Origin: Actinoplanes italicus
GTDB taxonomy: Bacteria > Actinomycetota > Actinomycetes > Mycobacteriales > Micromonosporaceae
Length of the DNA stretch: 64,000 nucleotides
Direction of reading: 5' to 3'
Assembly: GCF_003001815.1 (NCBI RefSeq)
Contig: NZ_PVMZ01000006.1
Location: 372,001-436,000 of the forward strand
Below, in pieces: positions 43,660-52,453 of the stretch (positions within the stretch are counted from its first letter, which is position 1; every line of letters begins with the position of its first letter). The notes beneath the pieces were generated by a model, which saw only the letters and a list, made by a program, of their open reading frames with translations, made no database searches and was not told the DNA's origin. The position numbers and the translations under genes are program-made.

Positions 43660-43971
43660 CTACCTTGCTGGGTCGTGACGGGGCGCCAGCGCCTCGTCAT
43701 CGGTGGTTCCGCACGGCACGGAGACCGTACGGATGTGCTCCGCAAGCAGTTCTGGGTTAGCAAGTCCAGTGAGACGCAACGCACGCCCGAAGGCGCGACG
43801 TCGCTCCGCCTGCGCGAAGCAGGCCGGATCGGGGTGCAAATGCGCTCCCCGCCCCGGCAGTCGGCGGGCCGGATCGGGCAGAAGCCGGAGGTGACCCCCC
43901 AGTTCCGCCGCGACGAACCGCAGCAGTTGATCGGCCGGCGCGCGTGTGCGGCAGCCGACGCAGGTTCGCAT
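43660..43971 (-). CDS. ylxR: YlxR RNA-binding protein
   Basis: A 103-residue YlxR (DUF448) protein. It begins MRTCVGCRTRAP, continues with LLRFV, and ends the core with GRGAHLHPDPACFAQAERRRAFGRALR, all family signatures of this RNA-binding/nucleoid-associated protein encoded between nusA and infB. ATG at 43971 is chosen since the conserved MRTC is the N-terminus. The ribosome-binding site is weak. A Pro/Arg-containing C-terminus extends beyond the domain. Confidence 0.88.
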   Translation of the reverse strand: MRTCVGCRTRAPADQLLRFVAAELGGHLRLLPDPARRLPGRGAHLHPDPACFAQAERRRAFGRALRLTGLANPELLAEHIRTVSVPCGTTDDEALAPRHDPAR

Positions 43972-44023
43972 CGGGCCGACCGAGAGCAAGTCTACCTCTC
44001 GTTCGCGCCCGACGCTTATCCGG

Positions 44024-45040
44024 TCAGTTCCCCGCCTCGGCCGCATCACGGTCCGAGACTCCGGCCGGCTCGCTGTCCGGACGGATGTCGATGCGCCAGC
44101 CGGTGAGACGGGCGGCCAGCCTGGCGTTCTGTCCCTCCCGGCCGATCGCCAGCGACAGCTGGAAATCGGGCACGGTCACCCGGGCCGTACGGCTGGCGGC
44201 GTCCACCACCTCGACACGCAGGGCCTTCGCCGGTGAGAGCGCGTTGCCGACGAACTGGGCCGGGTCGTCCGACCAGTCGATGATGTCGATCTTCTCGCCG
44301 TGCAGTTCGCTCATCACCGCGCGGACCCGCTGGCCCATGGGGCCGATGCACGCGCCCTTCGCGTTCACGCCCTGAACGGTCGAGCGCACCGCGATCTTCG
44401 TCCGGTGACCTGCCTCACGTGCGATCGCGGCGATCTCCACGGTCCCGTCGGCGATCTCCGGCACCTCGAGGGCGAAGAGCTTCTTCACCAGCGCCGGGTG
44501 CGAACGGGACAGGGTGATCTGCGGGCCGCGGAAGCCCTTCGCCACATGCACCACGATGCACCGGATCCGGGTGCCGTGCGGGTACGTCTCGCCGGGCACC
44601 TGCTCGGACTGCGGCAGCACCGCCTCGAGCTTGCCCAGGTCGACGGTCACGATGTGTTTCTCGGCACGGGCGGCGTCGGCCTGCACCACACCGGTGACCA
44701 GATCGCCGTCGCGTCCCGCGTACTCCCCGAAGTGCTGCTCGTCGGTGGCCTCCCGGAGCCGCTGCAGGATCACCTGCTTGGCGGTCATCGCGGCGATCCG
44801 GCCGAAGTCGTGCGGTGTGTCGTCCCACTCACGCACCACCGAGCCGTCCGCGTCGAGCTCCTGTGCCAGGACGGAGGCCACGCCGCTCTTGCGGTCGATC
44901 TCCACCCGGGCGTGACTCTCGGCGCCGTCGGTGTGCCGGTAGGCGGTCAGCAGTGCGGTCTCGATGGCCGCGAGAATGGTCTCGAACGGGATCTCCCGCT
45001 CGCGCTCCAGGGCGCGCAGCGCCGCGAGGTCGATGTTCAC
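44024..45040 (-). CDS. nusA: transcription termination/antitermination factor NusA
   Basis: NusA, 338 residues: N-terminal RNAP-binding domain (about 1-125, including IAAMTAKQVILQRLREAT), S1 domain (about 128-200), and two KH domains (ALVKKLFALEVPEI; AVRSTVQGVNAKGACIGPMGQRV; SLAIGREGQNARLAARLTGWRIDI). No C-terminal acidic repeats are present, as is usual outside Gammaproteobacteria. ATG at 45040 overlaps the rimP stop. Confidence 0.95.
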   Translation of the reverse strand: MNIDLAALRALEREREIPFETILAAIETALLTAYRHTDGAESHARVEIDRKSGVASVLAQELDADGSVVREWDDTPHDFGRIAAMTAKQVILQRLREATDEQHFGEYAGRDGDLVTGVVQADAARAEKHIVTVDLGKLEAVLPQSEQVPGETYPHGTRIRCIVVHVAKGFRGPQITLSRSHPALVKKLFALEVPEIADGTVEIAAIAREAGHRTKIAVRSTVQGVNAKGACIGPMGQRVRAVMSELHGEKIDIIDWSDDPAQFVGNALSPAKALRVEVVDAASRTARVTVPDFQLSLAIGREGQNARLAARLTGWRIDIRPDSEPAGVSDRDAAEAGN

Positions 45041-45666
45041 TCCTCGCCCTCCCCTTCGTCGTCGTCTTCATCGTCGTCGTCGGACTCGTCGAACTCGGCT
45101 TCGTCCATACGCTTGAACTCGATCTGGACCTTGCCCGCACCCAGCTCGGCCCAGCCCAGCTCACGGGTCGCGCCGTCCACGTCCAGCACCACGCCGGCGT
45201 CACCGGCCGAGACCACCCGGCCGACCAGTCCGTTCACCGCGACCAGGCGGCCGGTGTTGCGACGCCAGTGCCGCGGCTCGGTCAGCGGCCGGTCCACACC
45301 GGGCGAGCCGACCTCGAGCTGGTACTCCCCGGCCAGGACCTCGCCGCCGGACTCCTCGGCCGTGTCGAGCGCCTCGGAGATCTCCCGCGAGACCACGGCC
45401 ACGTCGTCCAGGCTGATGCCGCCGTCGGTGTCGATCAGGACCCGCACCACGAATCGGCGGCCGGCCCGGGTCAGGGTCAGGTCCTCCAGGTCGTAACCGG
45501 CCTTCGCGACGACGGGCTCGACCACCTCGCGGAGCCGGGTCCGCGCCGCGGTCAGATCGACGCGGGGAGGGACCGGGGTGCTTCGGGTCTCCGGCTCGGG
45601 CCGGGAACGGCGGTTACCGCCGGGGCGGCCACCGGGCCGGGCCCCGGCGCGACCACGCTGCGTCAT
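45037..45666 (-). CDS. rimP: ribosome maturation factor RimP
   Basis: RimP, 209 residues, needed for 30S assembly. The core (about 40-185) has VVEPVVAKAGYDLEDLTLTRAGRR, LDDVAVVSREISEALD and EVGSPGVDRPL. It is extended by a 35-residue basic Arg/Gly/Pro-rich head and an acidic tail of almost only Asp and Glu after FDESDDDDE. The head and tail have opposite charges, which is unusual. First gene of the nusA-infB group; the four-base overlap suggests coupling. Confidence 0.93.
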   Translation of the reverse strand: MTQRGRAGARPGGRPGGNRRSRPEPETRSTPVPPRVDLTAARTRLREVVEPVVAKAGYDLEDLTLTRAGRRFVVRVLIDTDGGISLDDVAVVSREISEALDTAEESGGEVLAGEYQLEVGSPGVDRPLTEPRHWRRNTGRLVAVNGLVGRVVSAGDAGVVLDVDGATRELGWAELGAGKVQIEFKRMDEAEFDESDDDDEDDDEGEGEE

Positions 45667-45807
45667 CGGGCTCGACCTCTCGCTAGCTTTCTCGCAGGAA
45701 CGACTATATGCCGCCGGACAGCATGAGGCCCCGCGGCTGGCGGTGAGCGTAACGTGCCGCCGGGCAGGGCGGCGCGGCGCCGCACCGAATGGTGTTGACT
45801 GTGCTCC

Positions 45808-46254
45808 GTGCTGACGACTTCACGGCGGTTCCTCCTCGGCGCCCTGGCGGGGTCCGCCGCGCTCGCCGGCTGCGGGATCCTCGACCGCGAGCCCGAGCCC
45901 GCACCCCAGCCGGACGCCCTGCAGCCCCTGCTCGACGAGGCTCTGACGCTGGCAGCCTCCTACGATCGGGCGATCGTCGCGCAGCCCGATCTCGCCGCCC
46001 GGCTGACACCGCTCGCGGAGGATCACCGGGCGCACGCCACCGAGCTGGCACGGGTGATCGGCGCGACACTTCCGTCGGCCGGGCCGTCGGCGTCCGCTCC
46101 GACCGCCGGCGACACCACGGCCACGCTCCGTAAGGCCGAGCAGGCCGCGCAGAAGACGGCCGTCGCCGCGTGCAAGGCCGCCCCGCCCGAGCGGGCCGCG
46201 CTGGCCGGCTCGATCGCCGCCTGCCGCGCCACACACGCCGAAGCACTGCGCTGA
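45808..46254 (+). CDS. lipoprotein with ferritin-like/DUF4439-type helices
   Basis: A 148-residue exported lipoprotein: SRRFLLGALAGSAALAGC is a signal peptide with an RR pair and the lipobox LAGC (Cys22), followed by a Pro-rich spacer and a helical domain (about 40-148). The sequence LAASYDRAIVAQPDLAARLTPLAEDHRAHATEL resembles one half of a ferritin-like DUF4439 bundle. The next gene encodes a clear DUF4439 protein, which supports the relation. No metal ligands can be assigned with confidence. GTG at 45808 is the likely start. Confidence 0.75.
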   Translation: MLTTSRRFLLGALAGSAALAGCGILDREPEPAPQPDALQPLLDEALTLAASYDRAIVAQPDLAARLTPLAEDHRAHATELARVIGATLPSAGPSASAPTAGDTTATLRKAEQAAQKTAVAACKAAPPERAALAGSIAACRATHAEALR

Positions 46255-46331
46255 CCGCCGGCGCCGCGCCGGTAGGACGGCTGGGCCGCGGCGTGGTCCA
46301 GCCCCACCGGCACAGGCGCTAGTCTTCGCCC

Positions 46332-46757
46332 GTGACCGAACAACTCGCCGCCGCCCTCGCCGCCGAGGAGGCGGCCATCTATGCGTACGGCGTGATCGGC
46401 GTCCACCTGGAGGCCAAGGACGAGGTGTCGCGCGCCCGTTCGGCGGACCTCGAACACCGGGCCCGGCGCGACGCCCTGGTGGACCGGATCGACGAGCTGA
46501 AGGCCAGTGCCGCCCCGCAGCCGGCCGCGTACCGGCTGCCGTTCGAGGTCACCGATCGCGACAGTGCGCTCAAGCTCGCCGTCCACGTGGAGGACGGCGT
46601 GGCCCAGGCCTGGCGGGCGCTGCTCGCGGTCACCGAGGGCGACGAGCGGGTCGATGCGCTGTCGCATTTGACCGACTCCGCAGTTCGTGCGACCCGCTGG
46701 CGGCGGATAGCCGAGGTCACACCGCTGACCATGTCCTTCCCCGGGCGCCCGGGCTGA
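46332..46757 (+). CDS. DUF4439 ferritin-like protein
   Basis: A 141-residue predicted four-helix bundle with the DUF4439 signature EEAAIYAYGVIGVHL and a second-half helix EDGVAQAWRALL. Unlike the preceding lipoprotein it has no signal peptide. Acidic and aromatic residues line the first helix as in ferritin-like proteins, but a metal centre is unproven. The start is GTG at 46332, 77 bp after the lipoprotein gene. Confidence 0.82.
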   Translation: MTEQLAAALAAEEAAIYAYGVIGVHLEAKDEVSRARSADLEHRARRDALVDRIDELKASAAPQPAAYRLPFEVTDRDSALKLAVHVEDGVAQAWRALLAVTEGDERVDALSHLTDSAVRATRWRRIAEVTPLTMSFPGRPG

Positions 46758-46782
46758 TGATCAGGCCACCCCGCCGAGGGCA

Positions 46783-47508
46783 ATGGCCGAGAATGAGAGC
46801 GTGATCGCCGAGCTCGACACCACCACGCCCCGCGGGTCGCTCGCCATCCGGCTGCGCGACGCCGTTCAGGAGCGATGGGCGGCCGACATCCAGGCCGTCG
46901 CGCTCTGCGGGTCGATGGCGCACGGCGACGACACCGACAGCAGCGACGTCAATCTCGTGGTGGTCACCTACCGCCCCCGGACCGGCCCGAGGCCCACCCG
47001 GCGGAGGGTCGACGGCATCCCGGTCGATCTGCGGGTGGTGAGCGCCGAGGACGGTCTGGTCCAGGCCCGGGTGCTGACATCGTGCTGGCCGCTGGAGGCC
47101 GACGCGTTCATCACCACGCTCCCGATGGACGACCCGCGGGGGTGGTTCAAGACACGGCGCGAGGCACATCTCAATCTGCTGGCCGAGGCCCGGCCGATGG
47201 AGTTCACCGGGCTGGCACGGCAGAACTGGGCGGTCGCCAGCAGCGCGCACGCCCGGGCCGTACGCCTCACCCAGTGGTACGACACCGACGCCGCCCTGAT
47301 CCTGATGGCCGACGCCCGGCTGCACGCCGCGCTGGTCGCCGGTTTCCTGACCCGCACCTATTTCCGCAACGTGGCCGACGCCGTGAAGCACACCGGGGTG
47401 GCCGCGGCCGACATGCAGGAGCTCGGGGCGATCCTGAAATACCAGGCCGAGGAGTTGACCGCGCGCGGCCGCCCGGTGGACGGCCGGCTCGCCGCCCTCT
47501 TCGACTGA
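46783..47508 (+). CDS. nucleotidyltransferase-like protein
   Basis: A 241-residue protein with a Pol-beta-type nucleotidyltransferase core (about 20-110): CGSMAHGDDTDSSDVNLVVV fits G-S-x10-D-x-D, but the second acidic position is Asn, and IPVDLRVV supplies the third. Loss of one metal ligand could mean weak or no transferase activity. The C-terminal helical half (about 120-240) resembles the kanamycin-nucleotidyltransferase-type C-domain. Two ATGs are close; 46783 is used. Target unknown; not clearly a toxin-antitoxin partner. Confidence 0.65.
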   Translation: MAENESVIAELDTTTPRGSLAIRLRDAVQERWAADIQAVALCGSMAHGDDTDSSDVNLVVVTYRPRTGPRPTRRRVDGIPVDLRVVSAEDGLVQARVLTSCWPLEADAFITTLPMDDPRGWFKTRREAHLNLLAEARPMEFTGLARQNWAVASSAHARAVRLTQWYDTDAALILMADARLHAALVAGFLTRTYFRNVADAVKHTGVAAADMQELGAILKYQAEELTARGRPVDGRLAALFD

Positions 47509-47518
47509 CCGACGGCCG

Positions 47519-48376
47519 TCAGGGCAGGGTCAGGATCTCGTAACCGTCCTCGGTGACCACCAGGGTGTGCTCGAACTGGGCCGTCCACCTGCGGTCCTTG
47601 GTGACCACCGTCCAGCCGTCGCGCCACAGGTCGTAGTCGTGGGTGCCCAGGGTGATCATCGGCTCGACGGTGAACGTCATGCCCGGTTCCATGACGGTGG
47701 TGAGCTGCGGGTTGTCGTAGTGCGGCACATACAGCCCGGAGTGGAACGTCTCGCCGATCCCGTGGCCGGTGAAGTCCCGCACCACGCCGTACCCGAATCG
47801 TCGCGCATACGCCTCGATGACCCGGCCGATCGCATTGATCGGGCGGCCCGGCGCAACCGCGCGGATGCCCCGCATCATCGCCTCGTGGGTCCGCTCGACC
47901 AGCAGCCGGGCCTCCTCGCCCACCTCGCCGACACAGAAGGTGGCGTCGGTGTCGCCGTGCACACCGTTCAGGTAGGCCGTGACGTCGACGTTGATGATGT
48001 CGCCGTCCTCCAGCACGGTGGAGTCGGGGATGCCGTGGCAGATCACCTCGTTGAGTGATGTGCAGCACGACTTGGGGAAGCCCTTGTAGCCCAGCGTCGA
48101 CGGGTAGGCGTTGTGGTCGAGCAGGAACTCGTGCACCACCCGGTCGATCTCGTCGGTGGTCACGCCGGGTTTGCAGTGCTCGCCGGCGAGCTGGGTGGCC
48201 TGCGCCGCGATCCGGCCCGCGATCCGCATCTTCTCGATCGTCTCGGGGGTCTGCACGTGCGAGCCGCGCCACTCGCGGGGGCGCTTCTTGCCCACATACT
48301 CGGGGCGGACGATATGAGCCGGGACCGAGCGCTCGCGCGACTGCTTTCCCGGCACGAGTGGGGCACGTACCGTCAT
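47519..48376 (-). CDS. map: type I methionine aminopeptidase
   Basis: A 285-residue metallo-enzyme that removes initiator methionine. Metal ligands appear in NVDVTAYLNGVHGDTDATF, GHGIGETFH and FTVEPM, with Glu near FEHTLVV. The N-terminal extension of about 40 residues (Arg/Pro-rich) resembles that of mycobacterial MetAP1c, which contacts the ribosome. ATG at 48376. It is convergent with the nucleotidyltransferase gene and divergent from the STAS gene. Confidence 0.95.
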   Translation of the reverse strand: MTVRAPLVPGKQSRERSVPAHIVRPEYVGKKRPREWRGSHVQTPETIEKMRIAGRIAAQATQLAGEHCKPGVTTDEIDRVVHEFLLDHNAYPSTLGYKGFPKSCCTSLNEVICHGIPDSTVLEDGDIINVDVTAYLNGVHGDTDATFCVGEVGEEARLLVERTHEAMMRGIRAVAPGRPINAIGRVIEAYARRFGYGVVRDFTGHGIGETFHSGLYVPHYDNPQLTTVMEPGMTFTVEPMITLGTHDYDLWRDGWTVVTKDRRWTAQFEHTLVVTEDGYEILTLP

Positions 48377-48432
48377 GGGGACAGCCTAACCGGCGGCCGG
48401 AGCGCCACCCCGCCCCGTCCTTGCCGCCTCCA

Positions 48433-48771
48433 GTGCGCTGTGAAATCGTGTTCGGCGTGGATCACGAGGGTGCGGACCCGGGTTTCTCCGCGGTCGGCGA
48501 GGTGGCCGGTGACCGAGTCACCGTCACGGTGACCGGTGAGGTCGACATGGCGACCGCCGACGCGCTCGTCAAGGCGGCCACCCCGGAACGGGTCACCGCC
48601 GCCACGCTGGACCTGCGGGCGGTCACCTTCTTCGACTCGGCCGCGATCCACGCGCTCGTGCGGCTGGCCGAGCACTATCCGGGCCGGCTCGAGGTGTTCC
48701 CCTCCGACCGGGTGCGCCGGGTCCTCGACATCTCCGGGCTGGGCGGGCAGCCCTGGCTCAGGAACGACTGA
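48433..48771 (+). CDS. STAS-domain anti-anti-sigma factor
   Basis: A 112-residue STAS protein like SpoIIAA/RsbV. The phosphorylation helix start reads VTFFDSAAIHALVRL with the conserved Asp-Ser pair, and GDRVTVTVTGEVDMATA is the first beta hairpin. It should bind an anti-sigma kinase such as the RsbW-like domain of the neighbouring convergent fusion protein, which also has a PP2C phosphatase domain able to reactivate it. The start is uncertain among GTG codons at 48433, 48448 and 48457. The last codons lie in a 39-bp tandem repeat. Confidence 0.83.
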   Translation: MRCEIVFGVDHEGADPGFSAVGEVAGDRVTVTVTGEVDMATADALVKAATPERVTAATLDLRAVTFFDSAAIHALVRLAEHYPGRLEVFPSDRVRRVLDISGLGGQPWLRND

Positions 48772-48852
48772 GCGAGGGCCGGGCGGTCAGCCCGGGTCAG
48801 GAACGACTGAGCGAGGGCCGGGCGGTCAGCCCGGGTCAGGAACGGCTGAGCG
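48758..48852. repeat. 39-bp tandem repeat joining two convergent genes
   Basis: The unit TCAGGAACGACTGAGCGAGG plus 19 more bases occurs at 48758-48796 and 48797-48835 without mismatch, followed by a partial third copy from 48836. Copy one encodes the end and stop of the STAS gene; copy three carries the stop of the fusion kinase on the other strand. GCCCGG/CCGGGC segments within each unit can form hairpins and may terminate both transcripts. Confidence 0.9.
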
Positions 48853-51800
48853 GCCGCCGCAGGGTCACCTCGGTGCCCTCGTCCGAGCGGTGCACGGACA
48901 GTTCGGTGAGTGCGCCGATCAGCGCCAGGCCACGTCCGCGGAACCCGGCGTCGGTGGCCGGGCGCCAGTTCCCGGTGTCGCGGACGGTCACCAGCACCGC
49001 GCCCGGCTCCATCGACGCGGTGACCCTGATCGCCGGTTCGGCCGGGTCGATCGGGTGCTCGATGGCGTTGGCCGCCGCCTCGGAGACCGCCACCACCAGG
49101 TCGAAGGCGTCCTCGTCGGGCACCTCGTGCGCGGCCAGGAAGTCCTCCAGCCGACGGCGCAGCACGGTGAGCCGGCCCGGTTCGGCGGGCAGTCGCAGCA
49201 CGAACTCGCTTGGCTCGGTCACCTCGAGCACGACCAGGGCGATGTCGTCGCGACGGGTCTGCCGGGCCGCCTTGTCGAGCAGCCGGTCCAGCAGGTCGTC
49301 GACGGGCCCGGTGGGGTCGGCGACGTCGGCGATCAGCTCGGCGAGGCCGCTGTCGATCCCCTGCCGGCGGTCCTCGATCAGCCCGTCGGTGTAGAGCAGC
49401 AGCCGCGATCCGGCGCTGAGCCAGGTCTCCCTGGTCGGATAGGAGACGGTCCCGAGGGCGCCGATCGGCGGGCCGAGCGCGGAGTCGTACAGAAAAGTCC
49501 CGGTCTTGCCCGGCTCGATCATGACGGGTGAGGGGTGCCCGGCCGAGGAGTACGTCATCCGCCGCGTCCGCGGGTCGAAGCCGACACAGAGGACGGTCGC
49601 GAACTGCCGCCGGCCCAGGGTGTCCACCAGGCGGTTGAGGCGGCTCAGCGCGGTCCCGCAGTCGAAGCCCTCCAGCAGGTACGCACGCAGCGCGTTCCGC
49701 AGCTGTCCCATGCCGGCGGCGGCCTGCACGCCTTTGCCGACGACGTCCCCGATGACCAGGAACAATCCGCCGTCCGGACCCACGATGACGTCATACCAGT
49801 CACCACCGACCTTGGCCTCGTCGCTACCGGCCACGTAGCGGCCGGCCACGAGCGCGCCCGGCACCCGGGGCAACGACTGCGGCAGCATGCTGTGCTGCAG
49901 GGTCGAGGCGATCCGGTGCTCGGTCTCGTACAGCCGGGCGTTGGCCAGCCGCAGCCCGACCAGCCGGGCCAGCTGGGTGAGCACCACCGGCTCGGCCGGT
50001 TCGCCGGGGCCGCGCCACACCCGCAGCTCGCCGAGCGGATCCCCGGCGGTGTCCGGCAGCGGCAGCACGACGTCGGGCGGGGCGGATCCCTCGGCACCTC
50101 CGTCGCGTTCGGCCCGCCGGCCGTCCGGTGTGGTCAGCACGACCCGGGCGGCCGACGTCATCGCCTGCACGTGCCGGGCCGCGACCTCCAGCACCTCGGC
50201 GGTGCCGGGCACGGCGTTGAGGGCGGCGGCCGCGTCGACCAGCCCGCGCAGGCGGGTGACGGTCTCCCGCCGCCGCTGGCCGAGCTCCAGGTTGGCGCGG
50301 ACCCGCGCGACAAGCTCGCGGGTGGAGAACGGCTTGACCAGGTAGTCGTCGGCGCCCGCGGACAGGCCCTCGACCGCGGACTCCTCACCGGCGCGGGCGG
50401 AGAGCACGACGATCGGCACATCGCGGGTACGCGGGTCCGCGCGCAACCCGGTGATCAGGCCGAAGCCGTCGAGCCGGGGCATCATCACGTCGGTGAGCAC
50501 CAGGTCGAACTGTTGTGCCCGGGCCAGTTCGAGCGCGGCCGCGCCGTCCACCGCGGTCTCCACGTCCCAGTACGGCCCCAGCAGCCGGGCCACGTGTTCG
50601 CGCAGGTCGGCGTTGTCGTCGGCGAGCAGGATACGCCCGCCGGGCCCGCTGCGTACCGGCTGCGGCCCGGACGGCCCGTCCCCTGCCCACCAGGTCGCCT
50701 CGTCGACCCAGAGCCGTGCCCCGGCCGGATCCGCGGGCGGTGCCGGATCATGGCTGATCATGTCCGGCGGCAGGTGGGCGGTGCCGAACGGGATCCGCAC
50801 GGTGAACTCGCTGCCCCCGCCGGGCCGGCTGGCCACGCCGACCGTGCCGCCGTGCAGCCCGGCCAGCTGGCGGACCAGCGCGAGCCCGATGCCGGTGCCC
50901 TCGTGGCTACGCGACCAGGTCCCGGTGACCCGGTGGAAGCGGTCGAAGAGCAGGGCCTGCTCGGATTCGGAGATGCCGACGCCGGTGTCGCGCACCGACA
51001 GCACGGCGTGGCCGTCCTCGGCCCGGAGCCGTACCTCGACACCGCCCTCGCGGGTGAACTTGACCGCGTTGGAGAGCAGATTGAAGACGATCTTCTCCCA
51101 GAACTCGTGGTCGACGTGAACCGGTTCGCGCAGCGGCGGCAGGTCGGCGGTCAGGGTGAGCCCGGCCCGTTCGATGGCGGGGCGGAACGTCCCGGCCAGC
51201 CGCGCGGTGAGCGGCGCGAGATCGGTGGGCCGGAAGACGGCCCGCATCCGCCCGGACTCCATCCGGGAGAAGTCGAGCACGCTGTTGACCAGCTTGAGCA
51301 GGCGGAGCCCGTTGCGGTGCACCGGCACGAGCCGGTCGCGCACGGGCCCGGCCGCGATCGGATCGTCGAGCAGGTCCTCGACGGGTCCGAGGATCAGGGT
51401 CAGGGGGGTACGGAACTCGTGGCTCACGTTCGAGAAGAAGGCGGTCTTGGCGCGATCCAGGGCGGCCAGCCGCTCATAGGCGCGGGCGTTGGCCACCGCG
51501 CTGGCGATCTGTTCCGCCGCCAGGTCGAGGAACTCCCGGTAGTCGTCGTCCAGAGCGAGGTACCGGCTGACCCCGACGACCAGCGCACCGGCCGTGTCCG
51601 CGGCCACCCGGATCGGCAGAACCAGTGCCTCGCCGGCCGCGGACGGCGCCGGGGTGGTCAGCTCGGCCAGCGCGACCGTGCCGGGCCGGCCGCTCGTGAT
51701 CACCGCGCGGACCGCCGGGTGCGGATCCGGGTCGTCGAGGAACAGCGCGGCGAACGGCACGTCCTCGGCGTCGCCGGTGAGCACCGCGACCGACTCGGCG

Positions 51801-52369
51801 GCGAGAGTGGCAAGAGCGGCCTGGTGAGGCACGTCCGCAAGCCGCCGGCCCAGCGCTCCGAGGGTGCGCACCCGCCGTTCACCGATGACCCTCCGGGTCG
51901 TCTCGGTGACGATGCACATGACGCCGCTGGGCACGCCCTCCTCGGAACGGACCGGGTCGTACGAGATGTCGAAGTACGTCTCCTCAATGAACCCGTTGCG
52001 TTCGATCATGAAGAGGCGGTCCCGGGCGAAGAACGACCGGTCGTCGGCGAGCACCCCGTCGAACAGCTCGTGGAGCACGTCCCAGACCTCGGCCCAGAGC
52101 TCACGGCCCGGCCGGCCCAGGAAGCCGGGGTGCTTGCTACCCACCACCGGGATGTAGGCGTCGTTGTGGAGGACCACGTACTCCGGGCCCCAGAACAGGA
52201 TGATCTGGGCCCGGGAGGCGAGCATGGTGACCACGGCGTCGACCAGCTCCGGCGGCCAGGACGACGGCTCACCGACGGCGGTCCCGGACCAGTCCGTCGC
52301 GGACATCCGGGCGCCCATCTCACCGCCCCGCTCGAAGGCGTTGCGCAGCCGCCTCGGCAGGACATCCAT
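48836..52369 (-). CDS. hybrid kinase-receiver-PP2C phosphatase-RsbW fusion
   Basis: A 1177-residue soluble protein: PAS-like (about 15-150), GAF (about 165-300), HisKA SHEFRTP (His317) with HATPase, receiver (Asp627 in VLTDVMMPRLDG, Lys in LVKPFST), a second GAF, a SpoIIE/PP2C domain (GGDWYDV and GDVVGKGVQAAAGM), and a C-terminal HATPase_c_2 (EAANAIEHP, GRGLALIG). It can link a phosphorelay to partner switching: the last two domains are opposing phosphatase and kinase functions for a STAS protein. The ATG at 52369 has GGGAGG 7 bp upstream. The adjacent STAS gene is the natural substrate candidate. The target sigma factor is unknown. Confidence 0.9.
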   Translation of the reverse strand: MDVLPRRLRNAFERGGEMGARMSATDWSGTAVGEPSSWPPELVDAVVTMLASRAQIILFWGPEYVVLHNDAYIPVVGSKHPGFLGRPGRELWAEVWDVLHELFDGVLADDRSFFARDRLFMIERNGFIEETYFDISYDPVRSEEGVPSGVMCIVTETTRRVIGERRVRTLGALGRRLADVPHQAALATLAAESVAVLTGDAEDVPFAALFLDDPDPHPAVRAVITSGRPGTVALAELTTPAPSAAGEALVLPIRVAADTAGALVVGVSRYLALDDDYREFLDLAAEQIASAVANARAYERLAALDRAKTAFFSNVSHEFRTPLTLILGPVEDLLDDPIAAGPVRDRLVPVHRNGLRLLKLVNSVLDFSRMESGRMRAVFRPTDLAPLTARLAGTFRPAIERAGLTLTADLPPLREPVHVDHEFWEKIVFNLLSNAVKFTREGGVEVRLRAEDGHAVLSVRDTGVGISESEQALLFDRFHRVTGTWSRSHEGTGIGLALVRQLAGLHGGTVGVASRPGGGSEFTVRIPFGTAHLPPDMISHDPAPPADPAGARLWVDEATWWAGDGPSGPQPVRSGPGGRILLADDNADLREHVARLLGPYWDVETAVDGAAALELARAQQFDLVLTDVMMPRLDGFGLITGLRADPRTRDVPIVVLSARAGEESAVEGLSAGADDYLVKPFSTRELVARVRANLELGQRRRETVTRLRGLVDAAAALNAVPGTAEVLEVAARHVQAMTSAARVVLTTPDGRRAERDGGAEGSAPPDVVLPLPDTAGDPLGELRVWRGPGEPAEPVVLTQLARLVGLRLANARLYETEHRIASTLQHSMLPQSLPRVPGALVAGRYVAGSDEAKVGGDWYDVIVGPDGGLFLVIGDVVGKGVQAAAGMGQLRNALRAYLLEGFDCGTALSRLNRLVDTLGRRQFATVLCVGFDPRTRRMTYSSAGHPSPVMIEPGKTGTFLYDSALGPPIGALGTVSYPTRETWLSAGSRLLLYTDGLIEDRRQGIDSGLAELIADVADPTGPVDDLLDRLLDKAARQTRRDDIALVVLEVTEPSEFVLRLPAEPGRLTVLRRRLEDFLAAHEVPDEDAFDLVVAVSEAAANAIEHPIDPAEPAIRVTASMEPGAVLVTVRDTGNWRPATDAGFRGRGLALIGALTELSVHRSDEGTEVTLRRPLSRS

Positions 52370-52453
52370 CCGTCTGCCTCCCACGGATTCACGGGACCGG
52401 AGCGGCACGCCCGGTCCGGTGGCACGTTAACACCGCGCCGACGGTGCCGCTCG

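Noticed and set aside
46332..47508. Toxin-antitoxin module from the DUF4439 and nucleotidyltransferase-like genes
   Set aside because: The genes are not overlapping, lack a DNA-binding antitoxin, and the nucleotidyltransferase is longer than MNT antitoxins and without a HEPN partner.
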